64,000 bases of DNA from Peromyscus leucopus (GCF_004664715.2 NC_051072.1:45678142-45742141), one strand, 5' to 3'; numbered from the stretch's first letter, positions 34,729 through 45,717 are shown. Notes: a model not told the origin generated them from the letters alone. Numbers and translations: made by a program.

Positions 34729-35135
34729 CGAGACAAATACATAATTATCCAAACGAATGCTGTGATGTTACATTGGGCAGTAAAGCCAAATCGTGTTTCA
34801 CAGACATGACTGCCAGGTCCCCGGAGCCAGCAGTGACACCTCCATTTAAGAGGCAGCGAAAGGAAACCCTAGTTGACTGCAAAACTGCATTTGTGTGTTC
34901 CTGCAGCCATGCGCCTGCGTCTGCTGTTAAATTTTAGTTAAAGACTGAGCGCCCAGAGATTCGTGAACTGTCACCAACCAACGTGTTCCCCTGGCTTCCT
35001 TCATGTTCCTGTAATAAAGGGCTAATCACTCAGCTAAAATTAATACATTGAAAGTCCCTCTGCGTATCATAACAATAGCTCACAGTATGTCTGAATGCTT
35101 TGTCCTAGGCAGTGTGTTGAAGGCATTATGTGGGC

Positions 35136-35163
35136 TTTTTTTTTTTTTTTTTTTTTTTTTTTT
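35136..35163. repeat. T28 homopolymer
   Basis: Twenty-eight consecutive T residues, with no antisense SINE body to the right. Phe-rich open frames across it are artefacts. Confidence 0.95.
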
Positions 35164-35729
35164 GTCATCTTTCAGTACTTCTCTAGAGGAAATGCTGTTG
35201 CTTTTTCTCACACAGAGGGAGATCAAGGCTTGGAGAGCAGTAGCTTGTCCATGGTCACAATATGGTCAATACTGTCAGATCCTGAAGCTGATCTTACCAG
35301 TTCCTCCCTGCTGTTGTCAGAGTCAGTTAGGGAGTTGGATTAATAGGAAGTTTCTGGAGTCTTAACCTGAAGTTGAAGTCTAGGTGCAGCCCGGGAATCT
35401 GCATGTGAATAAGCCTTGTGGGTAACCTGATCCAGGAAGTTACCTTCGAGAAACACTAATGTACTAGTCTCCAGAGTCTAGTTCATCCTCGGACTCAGGA
35501 ACACATAGAGCTGAGGTGAGCTAATCCATGCACTTGATAATGACTATAATCTACACCTGGGAGGAGAGGCCGGATGACTCTTCCAAGGTGAATTGGAGGA
35601 CAGAGCCAAGCGCCAGATGTTCCCCATTCATAACAGCACGTGAAATGGAATGTAACTCAGTATTGACATTGAAATTCATGGGAAGAGGCAAGCAGAGTAT
35701 GAGCTTAATAAGTATTATTCCTTCTGTTT

Positions 35730-35777
35730 CTGTTTTTGAGATAGGGTCTCATTGTGTATGCTACCACGCCTAACACC
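35730..35777 (-). mobile_element. B1 fragment with internal deletion, antisense
   Basis: 'tttttgagatagggtctcat' joins directly to 'ctaccacgcctaacaccatg', bringing together the two ends of an antisense B1/B4 with the middle missing. Confidence 0.55.
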
Positions 35778-35903
35778 ATGTATTCTTTGAAGGAATATTT
35801 ACTGCTTCTTACAATGAATATTGTTCAGAACTTTTTTGTTGGAAGGTGTGTTATGTAGGTGTAAGCCCAGAAGAGAAAAATAGTGATTTTGGTATTTTCT
35901 TAA

Positions 35904-35916
35904 AATAATCAGACAA
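35904..35916. repeat. Left target-site duplication of B1
   Basis: 'aataatcagacaa' is repeated exactly at 36092-36104 after the B1 tail. Confidence 0.9.
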
Positions 35917-36062
35917 GCCGGGCGGTGGTGGCTCACACCTTTAATCCCAGCACTTGGGAGGCAGAGCCAGGCGGATCTCTGTGAGTTCGAGGCCAGCCTG
36001 GTCTCCAAAGCGAGTTCCAGGAAAGGCGCATAGCTACACAGAGAAACCCTGTCTCGAAAAAC
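35917..36062 (+). mobile_element. B1 SINE, sense, full length
   Basis: Runs from 'gccgggcggtggtggctcac' through 'gcggatctctgtgagttcga' and 'ccaggaaaggcgcatagcta' to 'aaaccctgtctcgaaaaacc'. The tail is not pure A but an (AAT)n array. A 13-bp perfect target duplication flanks the element and its tail. It is one of the least diverged B1s here. Asn-rich (sense) and Tyr/Ile-rich (antisense) open frames across the tail are artefacts. Confidence 0.96.
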
Positions 36063-36064
36063 CA

Positions 36065-36097
<33 letters not shown>
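36065..36097. repeat. (AAT)n microsatellite forming the B1 tail
   Basis: About eleven AAT units lie between the B1 body and the right target duplication, which itself begins AATAAT. Confidence 0.95.
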
Positions 36098-36104
36098 CAG
36101 ACAA
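36092..36104. repeat. Right target-site duplication of B1
   Basis: Identical to 35904-35916. Confidence 0.9.
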
Positions 36105-36200
36105 AAATCAGAGTAGCAGCAATTCATAGGAGTTGTTCATCATCAGTTAGCTCACTTCATTCTTTGGCGCTTGTGGTTTTGAATCACTGCCATTATGTGC

Positions 36201-36217
36201 AAAAAAAAAAAAAAAAA
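36201..36217. repeat. A17 homopolymer
   Basis: Seventeen consecutive A residues with no SINE body in front. Confidence 0.9.
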
Positions 36218-36489
36218 GATTTACCTCTCTAGTGACAATCAAGAGGGTTCAATTTAGGCTTTTAAATAGTGATACTGAATTACTCATTGTTTATTAAATT
36301 TTTTGATTGAGTATAAAAACTTTGTCCTTAAGGGACATATGAATGTTTATTAATAAATTTAGTAAAAATAAAATCCCTTCATACTATTCATATTGATAGG
36401 AAACTGTAGTGCTGTAGTGCTTAACCGTATAAACTCTGGTGTTCTTGGCTTTCAGATGATGAGGCCACATCTTTTGTGTCTTAATTTGC

Positions 36490-36493
<4 letters not shown>

Positions 36494-36526
<33 letters not shown>
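36494..36526. repeat. A33 homopolymer
   Basis: Thirty-three consecutive A residues, the longest homopolymer in the window. The preceding 250 bp are AT-rich unique sequence without a recognisable SINE or LINE body. Confidence 0.95.
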
Positions 36527-36528
<2 letters not shown>

Positions 36529-36794
36529 CCTGAGGACTGCCCCCACCCCATCTTTTTTCAGAAGATGTCAGCCTGAGACCAGCAGCCCCTTCCTGTTCCT
36601 GGTTTCCAGGGCTTCTTTGCGGAGGCCTGTGAACTACGTAGTCTCATTGCAAATGCTGGGAGATGCTGGTCCTTGACTGTTGGCCCAGCCAGTCTTTGAG
36701 TACCAGGTTCAGTGACGTGGAGCCCTAGCTATGAGTTGAGTTCCCAGCCTGCAGGTGGGAGGAGAGGTGTCTCTGGTAGATGTAGACAGCTTGC

Positions 36795-37175
36795 TGGGGA
36801 CTATCAGAGCAAAGTTCTACAAACTGGAGCTTAAACGCCGGAAACTTGATTACCTTATTCCATATGGAGGCTGCAAGTCCAAAATCGAGGTCCGAACAGG
36901 ACTGACTTGCTTCTGGAGCCTTATTCCTAGCTTATAGTTGGCTGTTTCTTATTGATGGCTTTTCTTGGTCTTTCCTTTGTGTTTGTTTCCTAATCGCCTC
37001 TTATCAGGACAGTGAGTCATGTGGTAGTTTAGGACCCAACCCAATGACTTCATTTAACCTCAATCACTTCTTTAAAGCTCCTGTCTCCAATTACAGCCCG
37101 TCTGAGGTCCTGGGGATTAGAACTTCAGCATACAAAGTTTTAAGTATTTGGAGGACACATTTCAGTGCACAGTGA
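36795..37175 (-). mobile_element. MLT1-like MaLR LTR, antisense
   Basis: 'gttctacaaactggagctta', 'ggaggctgcaagtccaaaat', 'aacccaatgacttcatttaa', 'ctgtctccaattacagcccg', 'ggattagaacttcagcatac' and 'ggaggacacatttcagtgca' follow the antisense MLT1 LTR in order. It is an ancient solo LTR. The 60-codon open frame at 36755-36937 lies inside it. Confidence 0.75.
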
Positions 37176-37309
37176 GGGAACATATTAGAGAGAGATAGAC
37201 ACTGTGGTAGTGTGCTGGTGTTCACACTCTGGGTAACTTTTTATGTTGATTTCCTATGTATACATATAAACTTCATTGATAAAATGAAATACTCGACAAA
37301 TCAAGATGT

Positions 37310-37600
37310 AGGGATTTCTGAATTCATGGTTCAAGAGTTTATGGTCCATCAGGACAGGAAAGGCATGATGAGTTCATGGTGATAGAGCGTGTGGCTGGGA
37401 CTCCTCACGCCATAGTAGGCCAGAAACACTAAGCAGTAGAAAACCTGGGCTAGAAGCTAGATCTGGCTAGTAACTTCCACAACTTTCCTGGTGATCTACT
37501 TGTTCCATTTAGGGTCCACCTCCTGAAGGTCCCATAACCTCTCCCAAATTACCACGAGCTGGGGACAAAGTGTTCAAACACATGCAGGGACATTTCACAT
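37310..37600 (-). mobile_element. MaLR-like LTR fragment, antisense
   Basis: 'aggacaggaaaggcatgatg', 'gtccacctcctgaaggtccc' and 'gctggggacaaagtgttcaa' resemble antisense ORR1/MT-type LTRs, but the copy is diverged and the ends are uncertain. Confidence 0.5.
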
Positions 37601-37812
37601 TGAAATGATGATACCACATAAGGTTGATTTCCTGTGGGAGCATACACTCAATCACATTTTGTTATAAGTTCTTAAGAGAAGGGAGACTATGCTATCATCA
37701 GTAATAACAGCAGCTCCCATTTGAGGCTCCACACATGTCAGATCTTTTACATGTACACTCCGATCTTCACAAGAATGAGGATGATAGTAGATCCATATTA
37801 CACATAAGCAAT

Positions 37813-37902
37813 GGGTATGGGTGTGGTATGGCACAGTGGCAAAGTACTTGCCTAGCACACACAGGGTTCTAGGTTCAGTCCCCAACACTGAAAGAAAATA
37901 AT
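37813..37902 (+). mobile_element. ID-family SINE, sense
   Basis: 'ggcacagtggcaaagtactt', 'gcctagcacacacagggttc' and 'ggttcagtccccaacactga' followed by an A-rich tail match the ID element, derived from tRNA-Ala/BC1. It keeps B-box-like 'ggttcagtcc' but is not a functional tRNA. Confidence 0.8.
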
Positions 37903-38404
37903 AGGAAAAGACATTGTGGAAAGGAAGAGTACAAGGCTTGATGTCAGACGATAAGGCTATGTCTTGGCTTACTCACCAAGTCTGGCTACCTCGATGTAAA
38001 CATTGACTGCCCGAACTTGACTTTCTTAATCAGTTGCGTGGCATTGCTGTTCAGTCTCCATTACTAGGTGGTGGAACAATTAAATGAGGGTGTGGATAGA
38101 CCCTGTTGGATTTTGTTGTTAAAAGTGGCATCCCATGATGACCAAGACAACCCAGTGTTGGAGTTCACCACACATCTGACTCTAGACAAATCACAAAAAC
38201 GTCCAGTGCCTGGCATGGAGTAACCATTGTAGACTAATCTGACCCTTTCCTCAGGATGGAGTTTATAGTTGGAGTTCTGTGCTACTTTGGCCCTCCAGTT
38301 TCTGTTATTAGGTCATCTCCCTGGGGACAGTGAGCAGCAGCACATCTGACTGACACTGAGGTTGGAGAGGGATGTGCTGCTGTGAACCCATTTAGTAGCT
38401 ATTG
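37903..38404. other. No gene or clear repeat seen
   Basis: About 500 bp of unique sequence. Confidence 0.45.
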
Positions 38405-38540
38405 TCTTTTTTTCCCCCCAGAAAAGGTCTAATGTGGCCCAGGATCCCCTTGAACTCATTGTGTAGCAAAGGCTAGTCTTGAACTCCTCACCCTCCTGCC
38501 TCTGTCTTGGGATTTTAAGTATGCACCCGAATACCCAGCT
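38405..38540 (-). mobile_element. Degenerate B1/B4 SINE, antisense
   Basis: T/C-rich start, then 'gaaaaggtctaatgtggccc', 'gaactcattgtgtagcaaag', 'ctagtcttgaactcctcacc' and 'gcacccgaatacccagct', which is antisense B1-like with substitutions throughout. Confidence 0.65.
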
Positions 38541-38782
38541 AGCCATTGACCTTTTAAAACAAGAAGACCATTGAAACTGTGGTTTCCGGTTTCCATGTAC
38601 TACTCTGGACCATAAATGGGTTAATTTCCTAGAGTGGTTGGCAGTATTTTCAAAGATATGTGATAAGGGGAAACATACTAGAGAATACTAAAATTCCAAA
38701 ATAATGAGAAAACGTGTTTAGTATCAACAAGAATTTTACATTGGAAGGTAATGTTGATCTGTGCAGATAGAAAGTGTATGAG

Positions 38783-38948
38783 TTTTTTATTTGTTGTTTG
38801 TTTTTAAGAGACAGGGTTTCTCTTTGTAGTTTTGGAGCCTGTCCTGGATCTCGCTCTGTAGCCCAGGCTGGCCTCGACCTCCCAGAGATCCACCTGGCTC
38901 TGCCTCCCGAGTGCTGGGATTAAAGGTGTGCGCCACCACTGCCTGGCT
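38783..38948 (-). mobile_element. B1 SINE, antisense
   Basis: T/G-rich tail, 'agagacagggtttctctttg', 'gtagcccaggctggcctcga', 'cctcccgagtgctgggatta' and 'gcgccaccactgcctggct' form a full-length antisense B1 with moderate divergence. The flanking sequences are similar but not identical. Confidence 0.93.
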
Positions 38949-39964
38949 GTCCATGGGTTTTGATTAGGCCTTCAAGTGGTTTCAAGCTTGGGGTTCTCTT
39001 TTTCCACATTTGCTACTTCTTTATTCAATAGTATCCAGAATGTTTGTTGTTGTTGTTAAACCAGGAGCATTTCCAACACTCCCTACACTTTACTCATATT
39101 GCAGTTTTCTTCATTTCCATTGATACATTTTTTTTTGGTCTTTGAAGCTTGAGGTCTTCAGTATTGTACCTTCTAAGGCATCAGAGAAAGTATGTTGGGG
39201 CTTTTGACTGTTACAGTTAGGAGTATTGAAACATCAAAATAATTTTATGGCCAAACTCATATTCTAGCTAAGTAGCTTTCTTTTTTTTTTTTTATAATTA
39301 TAGTAATACTTATCTTATATTTGGTTAAACAGTTCCAATTGAATTCGGTTACATATCGTAGTCTTTTTACATCCACATATTGTGTTGGTAAGCATGAGGC
39401 CAAGTTCCAGATCTACCTGTTAATCCTGACATTGCTTCACCAGTGGCAAGATGCTCCCAGATGCATGGTCAGACTTAAGCCGCACCTCAAGGCTCGGTAG
39501 CTTTGTGACTCCTGGTCTCTCTGAGTTTCATACAGCAGTGTGGATTTTGCAGGAAGATTTCTTTGTTTCAGAAAATGAAGGGTCCTGTCAGAATTCGTTG
39601 CCCTATATGCAAGTGTATTATGTACCCTTCTAACTTCAGGTAGACTGCCTCACAAACCTGCATGTTCTAGCTGGCAAACGTGATCACTGGCCTCTTGTAA
39701 CGAAGGGAAAGAACGCATCGCTGGCCTTCGATACCTCCTGCCACTCTGCTGAAGTGTTTCCTGTGTGGGGTTGGTGTGACCCGGCCTTGTTTTGAGCTCC
39801 TTCGGCTTGTTATGTATCAGTAATGTGTGGCTATCAAATAGCAAGCATGGTCACATGTAGATTCAGTCTCTTGTGATTTGCCAAGAGAAGCGAAGTTTGT
39901 TGTTTTTAGAGGGAGAACTAGACTTTGTCTTGAGCTCTGCTGGTGATTTGTGCTGTGTGTCTCA

Positions 39965-39965
<1 letters not shown>
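38949..39965. other. No gene or clear repeat seen
   Basis: Unique AT-rich DNA with short (TTG)n near 39044-39057 and a T run near 39281-39293. Confidence 0.45.

Positions 39966-40008
<43 letters not shown>
39966..40008. repeat. (CA)n microsatellite
   Basis: About 21 uninterrupted CA units. Confidence 0.95.
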
Positions 40009-40009
<1 letters not shown>

Positions 40010-40592
40010 ACGTGCCCACCATGTCAAGGTAAAAGTATTAGAGGCTTTTACTCAGTTATTGACAAGATTTCTAAAGAGGAATTCATAGTAGTGACACTCT
40101 GACCTTCGAGGACTGATGTTTACTCTCTTCCTCATGATCCGGTACCTAAGATACGGGTCTGCACACATGCCTGCTTCTTCCTCAGCCCGAATTTGACTGC
40201 CTTTTTTTCTACTATGTTCTTAGCTCATTTTTATTCATATACAATTTGATTTTTTTTTGAAAAATAGAATTCTGGATTAAAAATATTTTTTTTTCTTTTT
40301 TAGTTGTGAAGGTTTTTTTTTTTCCTTATGTTAAAATCATTGGCTGATTTGGCTTGCCAGAGATCTCATTATCCCCTTTCCTGTTGGAAAGGCACTTTGG
40401 GATGTCAGAGGACATAACTTTGTTTCTTTCCCTCGGTGTGTGAGAACAGTCCAACTTGGGATTGCTTCCAGGCATGACTTTCCCAAGAGGAACTTATTTT
40501 ATGAATCACTCAGATGTAATGATTAAAACAAAGTGTGGGAAAAGACAACTTTTACTAGGATATATATTAATGTAGATAATATACATGTATAC

Positions 40593-40595
<3 letters not shown>
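40009..40595. other. No gene or clear repeat seen
   Basis: AT-rich sequence with several short T runs (40251-40320). Confidence 0.45.

Positions 40596-40630
<35 letters not shown>
40596..40630. repeat. (TA)n microsatellite
   Basis: About 17 TA units, self-complementary and able to extrude a cruciform. Confidence 0.95.
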
Positions 40631-40633
<3 letters not shown>

Positions 40634-40884
40634 TACTGTATGTATATAATCTGAATGTTTGTGGAATCCATGTAAAGAGAACCTGTGTTAAGCAGAAGCT
40701 CCTGTTCCATTGTCCCCCGGACCTCCTTCAAGTCAGCACATCTTCCAAGAGGTAACCACTGTGGTCTCTGGCTCTGTGAATTAATTTGGCTTGCCACTGA
40801 ACTTGATATGAATTGCCATCATTTAGTTTGCTCAACTGTCTGGTTTCCTTGGCAGAATTCTTGTGGCATAGAGCAGTAGTCTGT

Positions 40885-41300
40885 CTTTCTTGTGTCTATA
40901 TTGTTATCACCCCTTTCCATTGTAACAAATGCTCCTGAATCCAGTGGTTTAAAACAATACATATTTTTTTTTCCGAGCTCTTGAGTTCAGAAGTACAAAG
41001 TAAGCTGCACTGAGCTTCAATCCAGATGTTTCTCGGGCTTGCTCCCTTGGGACCTGCTAGGGGAGGAGAATCTGTTTTCTTCCCTTCTCTGGCTTCTAGT
41101 GGCGGCCTGTATTCATCCACTTGTGGCCCTCTGTTCTCAAGGTACAGCAGTCCACTACCTGCTAATGTTTCTCGTCCCCTCAGTGGTCATCGGATCCGGT
41201 CGCTTCACTGTGGGAACACTTGTGATCACACTGAGGGGCTACATGGGTGATCCAGGTTATTCTCACCAGCAAAGAATAGACATTAATATTCACAGGTTGA
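40885..41300 (-). mobile_element. MLT1-type MaLR LTR (MLT1D-like), antisense
   Basis: 'ttgtaacaaatgctcctgaa', 'ccagtggtttaaaacaatac', 'gggaggagaatctgttttct', 'ctggcttctagtggcggcct' and 'acacttgtgatcacactgag' correspond in order to the antisense of an MLT1 LTR of the D-like subgroup. An ancient element shared with other mammals. Confidence 0.8.
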
Positions 41301-43194
41301 GGAGATAGGGTTGTGGATATTTTGGTGGAGTGGGAATGGGTTGGGGTACCAGTTTCCATGCCCCCATATTCACTATGTGACTAGACTGTACTTGACCTGT
41401 TTTGACGATGGACTTTGTGCTGTCCACCAAGCATTATAACAAACAGTGTTGTTCTTCTTTGTGATTATTTACCCATGTTGCCCTGGTGCTGGCTGCTGCT
41501 GAAGCTCAGCATAGAGAGAGCAAACGGGGCTGTCTATCAACGTTCAGAATATAGCTTTTCCTGGATGCACACCACATTTGACTATCAATAAGCTGAAAAC
41601 CTGGATTGGATCACTGAAATGACTCATGTGGTCAGGAACCATTAGTATATAAAGAGATAGGTGGTAAGTTTAAGTTCAACCCTTGAACACAGGGGGGACA
41701 ATAGTTTTCCAAAGTGGTCCTACCAACTAGAACCTTTCCTGACAGTGTGAATGCCAGATTCTTATAAAAATTAAGAACATAGCATATTTGAACCTGGAAG
41801 TTTTTTCACACAGTTGAACTCACTGATAGCCCCCATTTTAGACATTTTGCCTACAGTCTAGGATTTTCACTATGTGTTTATATGGAGTCCTGAGAAGTAT
41901 GGCGGGAGAAAGGGCTTCTTTTATCAAGTGAGTTAGGGGATTGGAGTCTTGCTGGGAGACTTACACTGTAAGGAAATGTTAACAGTTCTGAGTCCCTTTG
42001 GCTTTTCCCATGCTTGAGTTCAGTCTTCCAAATAGATTTAACTTTGACTTGATTTCAGTCCTTTTTGGTCTCCGATAAATAAATAAATAATAAAGTTCCA
42101 AGGAACAGCTTTGAGACCCCTAGCATACATCATCACTCCAAATAATTGCCGCTAAAAAGGTATTGAGAGTTGTGGTTTTCTTTTAAGAGGAAAATCATTA
42201 GCCTGCCTTTGAATGCTCTTTCCATAATGTACCCCTGAGATGTAAAGACTGTGATTAAATGAGTCAATTCTGCTTGTCTCTAGTCTTTCTTTACTGAAGC
42301 CTGTACTTTGGGGGATATTAATTTGCATCATTGTATTCTTAAATTTTGCACCCTGGAACACAATATAAAGATACTTCCTATTAACTTGGAACAACATTAG
42401 TGATCCATCCAAAATGTTCACCCTTGATGTAGTCTTTTTTTTTTTATATCTTTATCTACCCATTCCCTCACTCCTACGCCTTTTATTTCTCCAAACAAAC
42501 ATGTAACGGTTAGAGCATTTCACTTCTTACCTCTTCTTTCTCTTAGTCTATTGTCTTTATGTATGTGTATAAAGCCATGATTCCTGGTGGAAACAGCCCA
42601 CCTGGGAGCTACCCTGATCTCCTACTTAACAGACTCATATCTTGTCAGGTTACCTATTGATCTGCCGCTGTTGGTCTAGCAGGGAGATGCTGGGATGATG
42701 AGAGACCTCTGGTAGTGGCTAGAGTTGTTTGGAAGGAAACCAGTGTGTGTATGCTCCTGAGTACTCTTCACATGATTGCTTCATCATCCTGCCTTGATAT
42801 TGAGCATTTATCTAGACATGACATGGAATACATTCCTCAGTAGTATTTTCACTGAGGTTTGGAGTAAATTGCTTACCCCCTTCTATTTCCTTTGCATTTC
42901 TTCTTTTTCCATTGGATCAGTATCTTCACTGGAACTTTGGAGACACATTTTAGCTTGTATGTGGCTTATTGCAAGCTTTGCCAACCATGGAAGAAATGGT
43001 TATGTGGTGGTATTGTGGTAATACTCTTAATTGGAGTCTTTATCCATATAGATCTCTTCCTACAGTGACTGTGAGGTTACTGCAGGGTTGGAACTGATGC
43101 TTTCAACTGAGTTTGGTGATCTCAGCTTTAGCTCTGAGGTCTTAGGATTGGAGGCTGTGCCCGGTGGGCTCTTGATGTTACTCCTTTCTTTGCG
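41301..43194. other. 1.9 kb with no gene or clear repeat
   Basis: Unique sequence with a short (AAAT)n run near 42077-42096 and a T11 run near 42435-42445. No coding pattern. Confidence 0.45.
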
Positions 43195-43555
43195 CACGAG
43201 CACGAGTGTGTGTGTGGGGGGGGGGGTGGGGGGGAGGAGGAGAAAGGAGGTTTTTGCATGCTTATGGGCACATATATATGAGTGTGCATGCACATAGATG
43301 TTTGTTCATTTGGGGCCTAAGGTTGATTTCAGAAATCATCCTAGATGCTCTTCCACATTATTCACTGAGGCAGCATCTCTTAATCAAGTTCAAGGCTCTC
43401 TGGTAGAGCTAGTCTTAACTAGCCAAATTGCTGTCCTAGAATTACAGAGTGGCCTCCATGCCCATCTAGAATTGACATGGTTTTCTAGAGTTCTGAACTC
43501 GGGTCCTTACACTTGCACAGAAAGTGGATTAACTACTGGGCCCTCTCCCCATCCC
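43195..43555 (-). mobile_element. Rodent GT-led SINE-like repeat, antisense (class uncertain)
   Basis: A GT/G-rich leader, 'cacatagatgtttgttcatt', 'ggggcctaaggttgatttca', 'gaactcgggtccttacactt' and a tail like 'attaactactgggccctctc' follow the layout of a common rodent repeat that ends in the antisense B2/B3/B4-like tRNA head. The family assignment is uncertain. Confidence 0.45.
43205..43245 (+). repeat. GT/G-rich tract with G11 and G7 runs
   Basis: After GT units there are runs of 11 and 7 G separated by one T, then GGAGGAG. The strand satisfies a G-quadruplex pattern. Confidence 0.85.
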
Positions 43556-44729
43556 CATCACTCCTTTATTGATGTCCTAATTCTCTCTTGTAGTGTTTGA
43601 TAATCCCGGTACAGAAACACGTTTCCATGTGCTTGAAGCTCTTAGAAATCCCCAGTTTATCTATCAGCACATCAGTACTCACAGTCATCTCCTAAGGAAG
43701 GTACTCTTGGATCCTCATTCTGTAGACAGAATAGTTAGAAACTGCAAAGCTGGTTCTGGGGAGGAGCCAGCATCCACACTCAACCCCTCTAGAGAAAGCC
43801 ATTTTCTTAATCCTTATGCTAGACTGCCTCTCTAGCTACATAGCTGATTCTCCTTATTCTCCACTGTGGTCTCCTTTCTAATCTCTCTGTTTCTGTCTCC
43901 CCTTTATTTTATCACTCCCCCTTCCCTTCCTTTCTCGCCCACTCACTCTCTTCTCCCCTTCTGTCCTTCCCTCCCTCTCTTCATGTGACTGGTGTCATGA
44001 TCTCTCTGACTCAGCCTCATAAACATTAGGATTATAGGTACCTAATTATAGGGAGCAGCTGGCTTTTCTTATGCAACAACTTAATGTAGAAGGAACACAT
44101 CCTAGTTACCCTAATATGTGCAAATCGTATTTGTTTGTCTTTGGTGCCTGTATCACTCTCTGAACATCCAGTCCCTGCCTGTGCATAATATTGGCTGTGT
44201 GATTGGAACCAATCTACCAGGTTTGGGTGTTTTTCCTGGAAAACCCAAGAATGGAGTTTTTTTGGCTCTAGAAACCCCAAAACTGAGAAGGATATTATGC
44301 TGGAAGAAGAAGCTAGCCGGAAGGAACCCTGTGTGTGTGTTAGCACCTGACTCAGGTCTCAGGTCACCCTACAACATGACTTATAGACTCGCTCTTCTTT
44401 CTCTGGTTCTGCATCGTGCCTCATCCTGTGCTCATCTTCCAGGTGGCATTTATCTGATCTGCTGGCAGTCCCTACTGGTGTGAATTCTCAGTACTTTCTT
44501 AACTCCCAAACCCAAAGATGATGAAATGGAACTTCTCTCCATCACCCTCCTTGTTGCTCTTTGCCTCTTCTCTGAAGTCTCACCTGAGACTATGCAGTCT
44601 TGTCCCCAGCACACCTGCCCTGACTGTCACTAGGGAGTCATTGCTTTGTGGTTGGGATCCTACCTGTGTCTACTGGGCTTGTTCTGTATTCTGCTCCAGT
44701 ACAGGCGGGTTGACTTCTCTGTCGTCATT
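43556..44729. other. No gene seen; pyrimidine-rich stretch
   Basis: Contains C/T-rich sequence at about 43850-43990 and a faint B4-like end ('cagcctcataaacattagga') near 44014. No open frame stands out. Confidence 0.4.
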
Positions 44730-44734
44730 CTGTC

Positions 44735-44765
<31 letters not shown>

Positions 44766-44766
44766 G
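44730..44766. repeat. (TCTG)n/(TC)n microsatellite
   Basis: TCTG units run into TC units immediately before a truncated B1. Confidence 0.9.
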
Positions 44767-44768
44767 TT

Positions 44769-44848
44769 TTATTTTTTGAGACAGGGTTTATTTGTGTAAG
44801 TGCCCTGGCTATCCTGGAACTCGCTCTGTAGACCAGGCTGGTCTCCTA
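44769..44848 (-). mobile_element. Truncated B1 SINE, antisense
   Basis: 'ttttttgagacagggtttat', 'tcctggaactcgctctgtag' and 'accaggctggtctcctattt'. The right-hand part (5' half of the element) is missing. Confidence 0.8.
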
Positions 44849-45049
44849 TTTTGTCTTGTTGCTGATTATGCAAATCTGTGTCTTCCCCCTAGAGACAGGC
44901 CTCTAGCATCCTGGTCCCTGAAGTCAACAAATATGACTGTGTGTTAACCCCTGGAGTGCATGATGACTTTCCAAGTAGTACTGGGCCCTTGAGTAGTGCT
45001 GTGGAAATATTTTGAGTCCTGTAACTTCTCTGTGCATTCTTCCTTTTGA

Positions 45050-45580
45050 GTTATAATTTTGAGCATTTCACGAATATGTACATTGTGTTTCGATCATATC
45101 TGTTTGTTCTTCCCCCAATTTCTCCTCAACACCCACAAGTCCCCTTCCCAACTTCATGTTTCCTTTTTAAAAAAAAAAAAAAATCACCTCCTTGTAAGGA
45201 ATTTGAAACCAAAAGAGTTGTACAGTGAGATTAACAAAGCCACTCAGACAAGCACATGGTCAGACCCAAAGTGTGTACATGTTACTCAACTTCTATACAG
45301 TGAGAAGAGTCATTCTAAAGCAGTGGTGCTCTAATATGGAGCTTACATTTTCACTATTAATTATATTTTTATGTGCTTATCTACATTTTAAAAAATTAAG
45401 TCCAGTTAGTACTGCTCCTATGTATATGAATGTGAGGCCATCCACTCAACCTCCTAGGAGCCCAACTCTTGACAACAAATAACTCCTCCCTCCCCCGGCA
45501 GCCTTCAGTTTCTAGTAACTCCTTAGGTAGAGGTGGGGTCTTGTGTACTCCTCTCCCATCCATGCACATTATTCCTTAAT
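45050..45580 (-). mobile_element. L1 (Lx-type) 3' UTR, antisense, with internal insert
   Basis: The left part ('gcatttcacgaatatgtaca', 'tgtttcgatcatatctgttt', 'ccaacttcatgtttcctttt') and the right part ('taagtccagttagtactgct', 'ggccatccactcaacctcct', 'agtaactccttaggtagagg') are adjacent in the L1 UTR but are separated here by an A15 run (45169-45183) and about 215 bp that do not match it. Confidence 0.65.
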
Positions 45581-45665
45581 ATAGGTCTGCCTAGGAACAA
45601 ACACTTCTGTGTCACTACTGTAGTAATATGTTGTTTGCCTTTACCTTGCCCAAATCAAACTCTCT

Positions 45666-45668
<3 letters not shown>

Positions 45669-45717
<49 letters not shown>

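Larger units (their letters stand above)
34390..35120. other. Repeat-poor block retaining CpG; candidate conserved element
   Basis: Apart from two homopolymer runs there is no recognised transposon. About 16 CpG dinucleotides remain in roughly 650 bp, more than in neighbouring AT-rich DNA. It includes homeodomain-like 'taattaaat' (about 34589) and 'ctaatcactcag' (about 35022). This fits a conserved regulatory element, but that is inference. Confidence 0.3.

Noticed and set aside
35799..36232. Poly-Asn and poly-Tyr/Ile open frames
   Set aside because: They are the (AAT)n tail of a B1 read in sense and antisense.
36755..36937. 60-codon open frame resembling a basic peptide
   Set aside because: It falls inside an antisense MLT1-like LTR.
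37813..37902. tRNA-like sequence with a B-box
   Set aside because: It is an ID SINE. It lacks a complete cloverleaf and sits with an A-rich tail.
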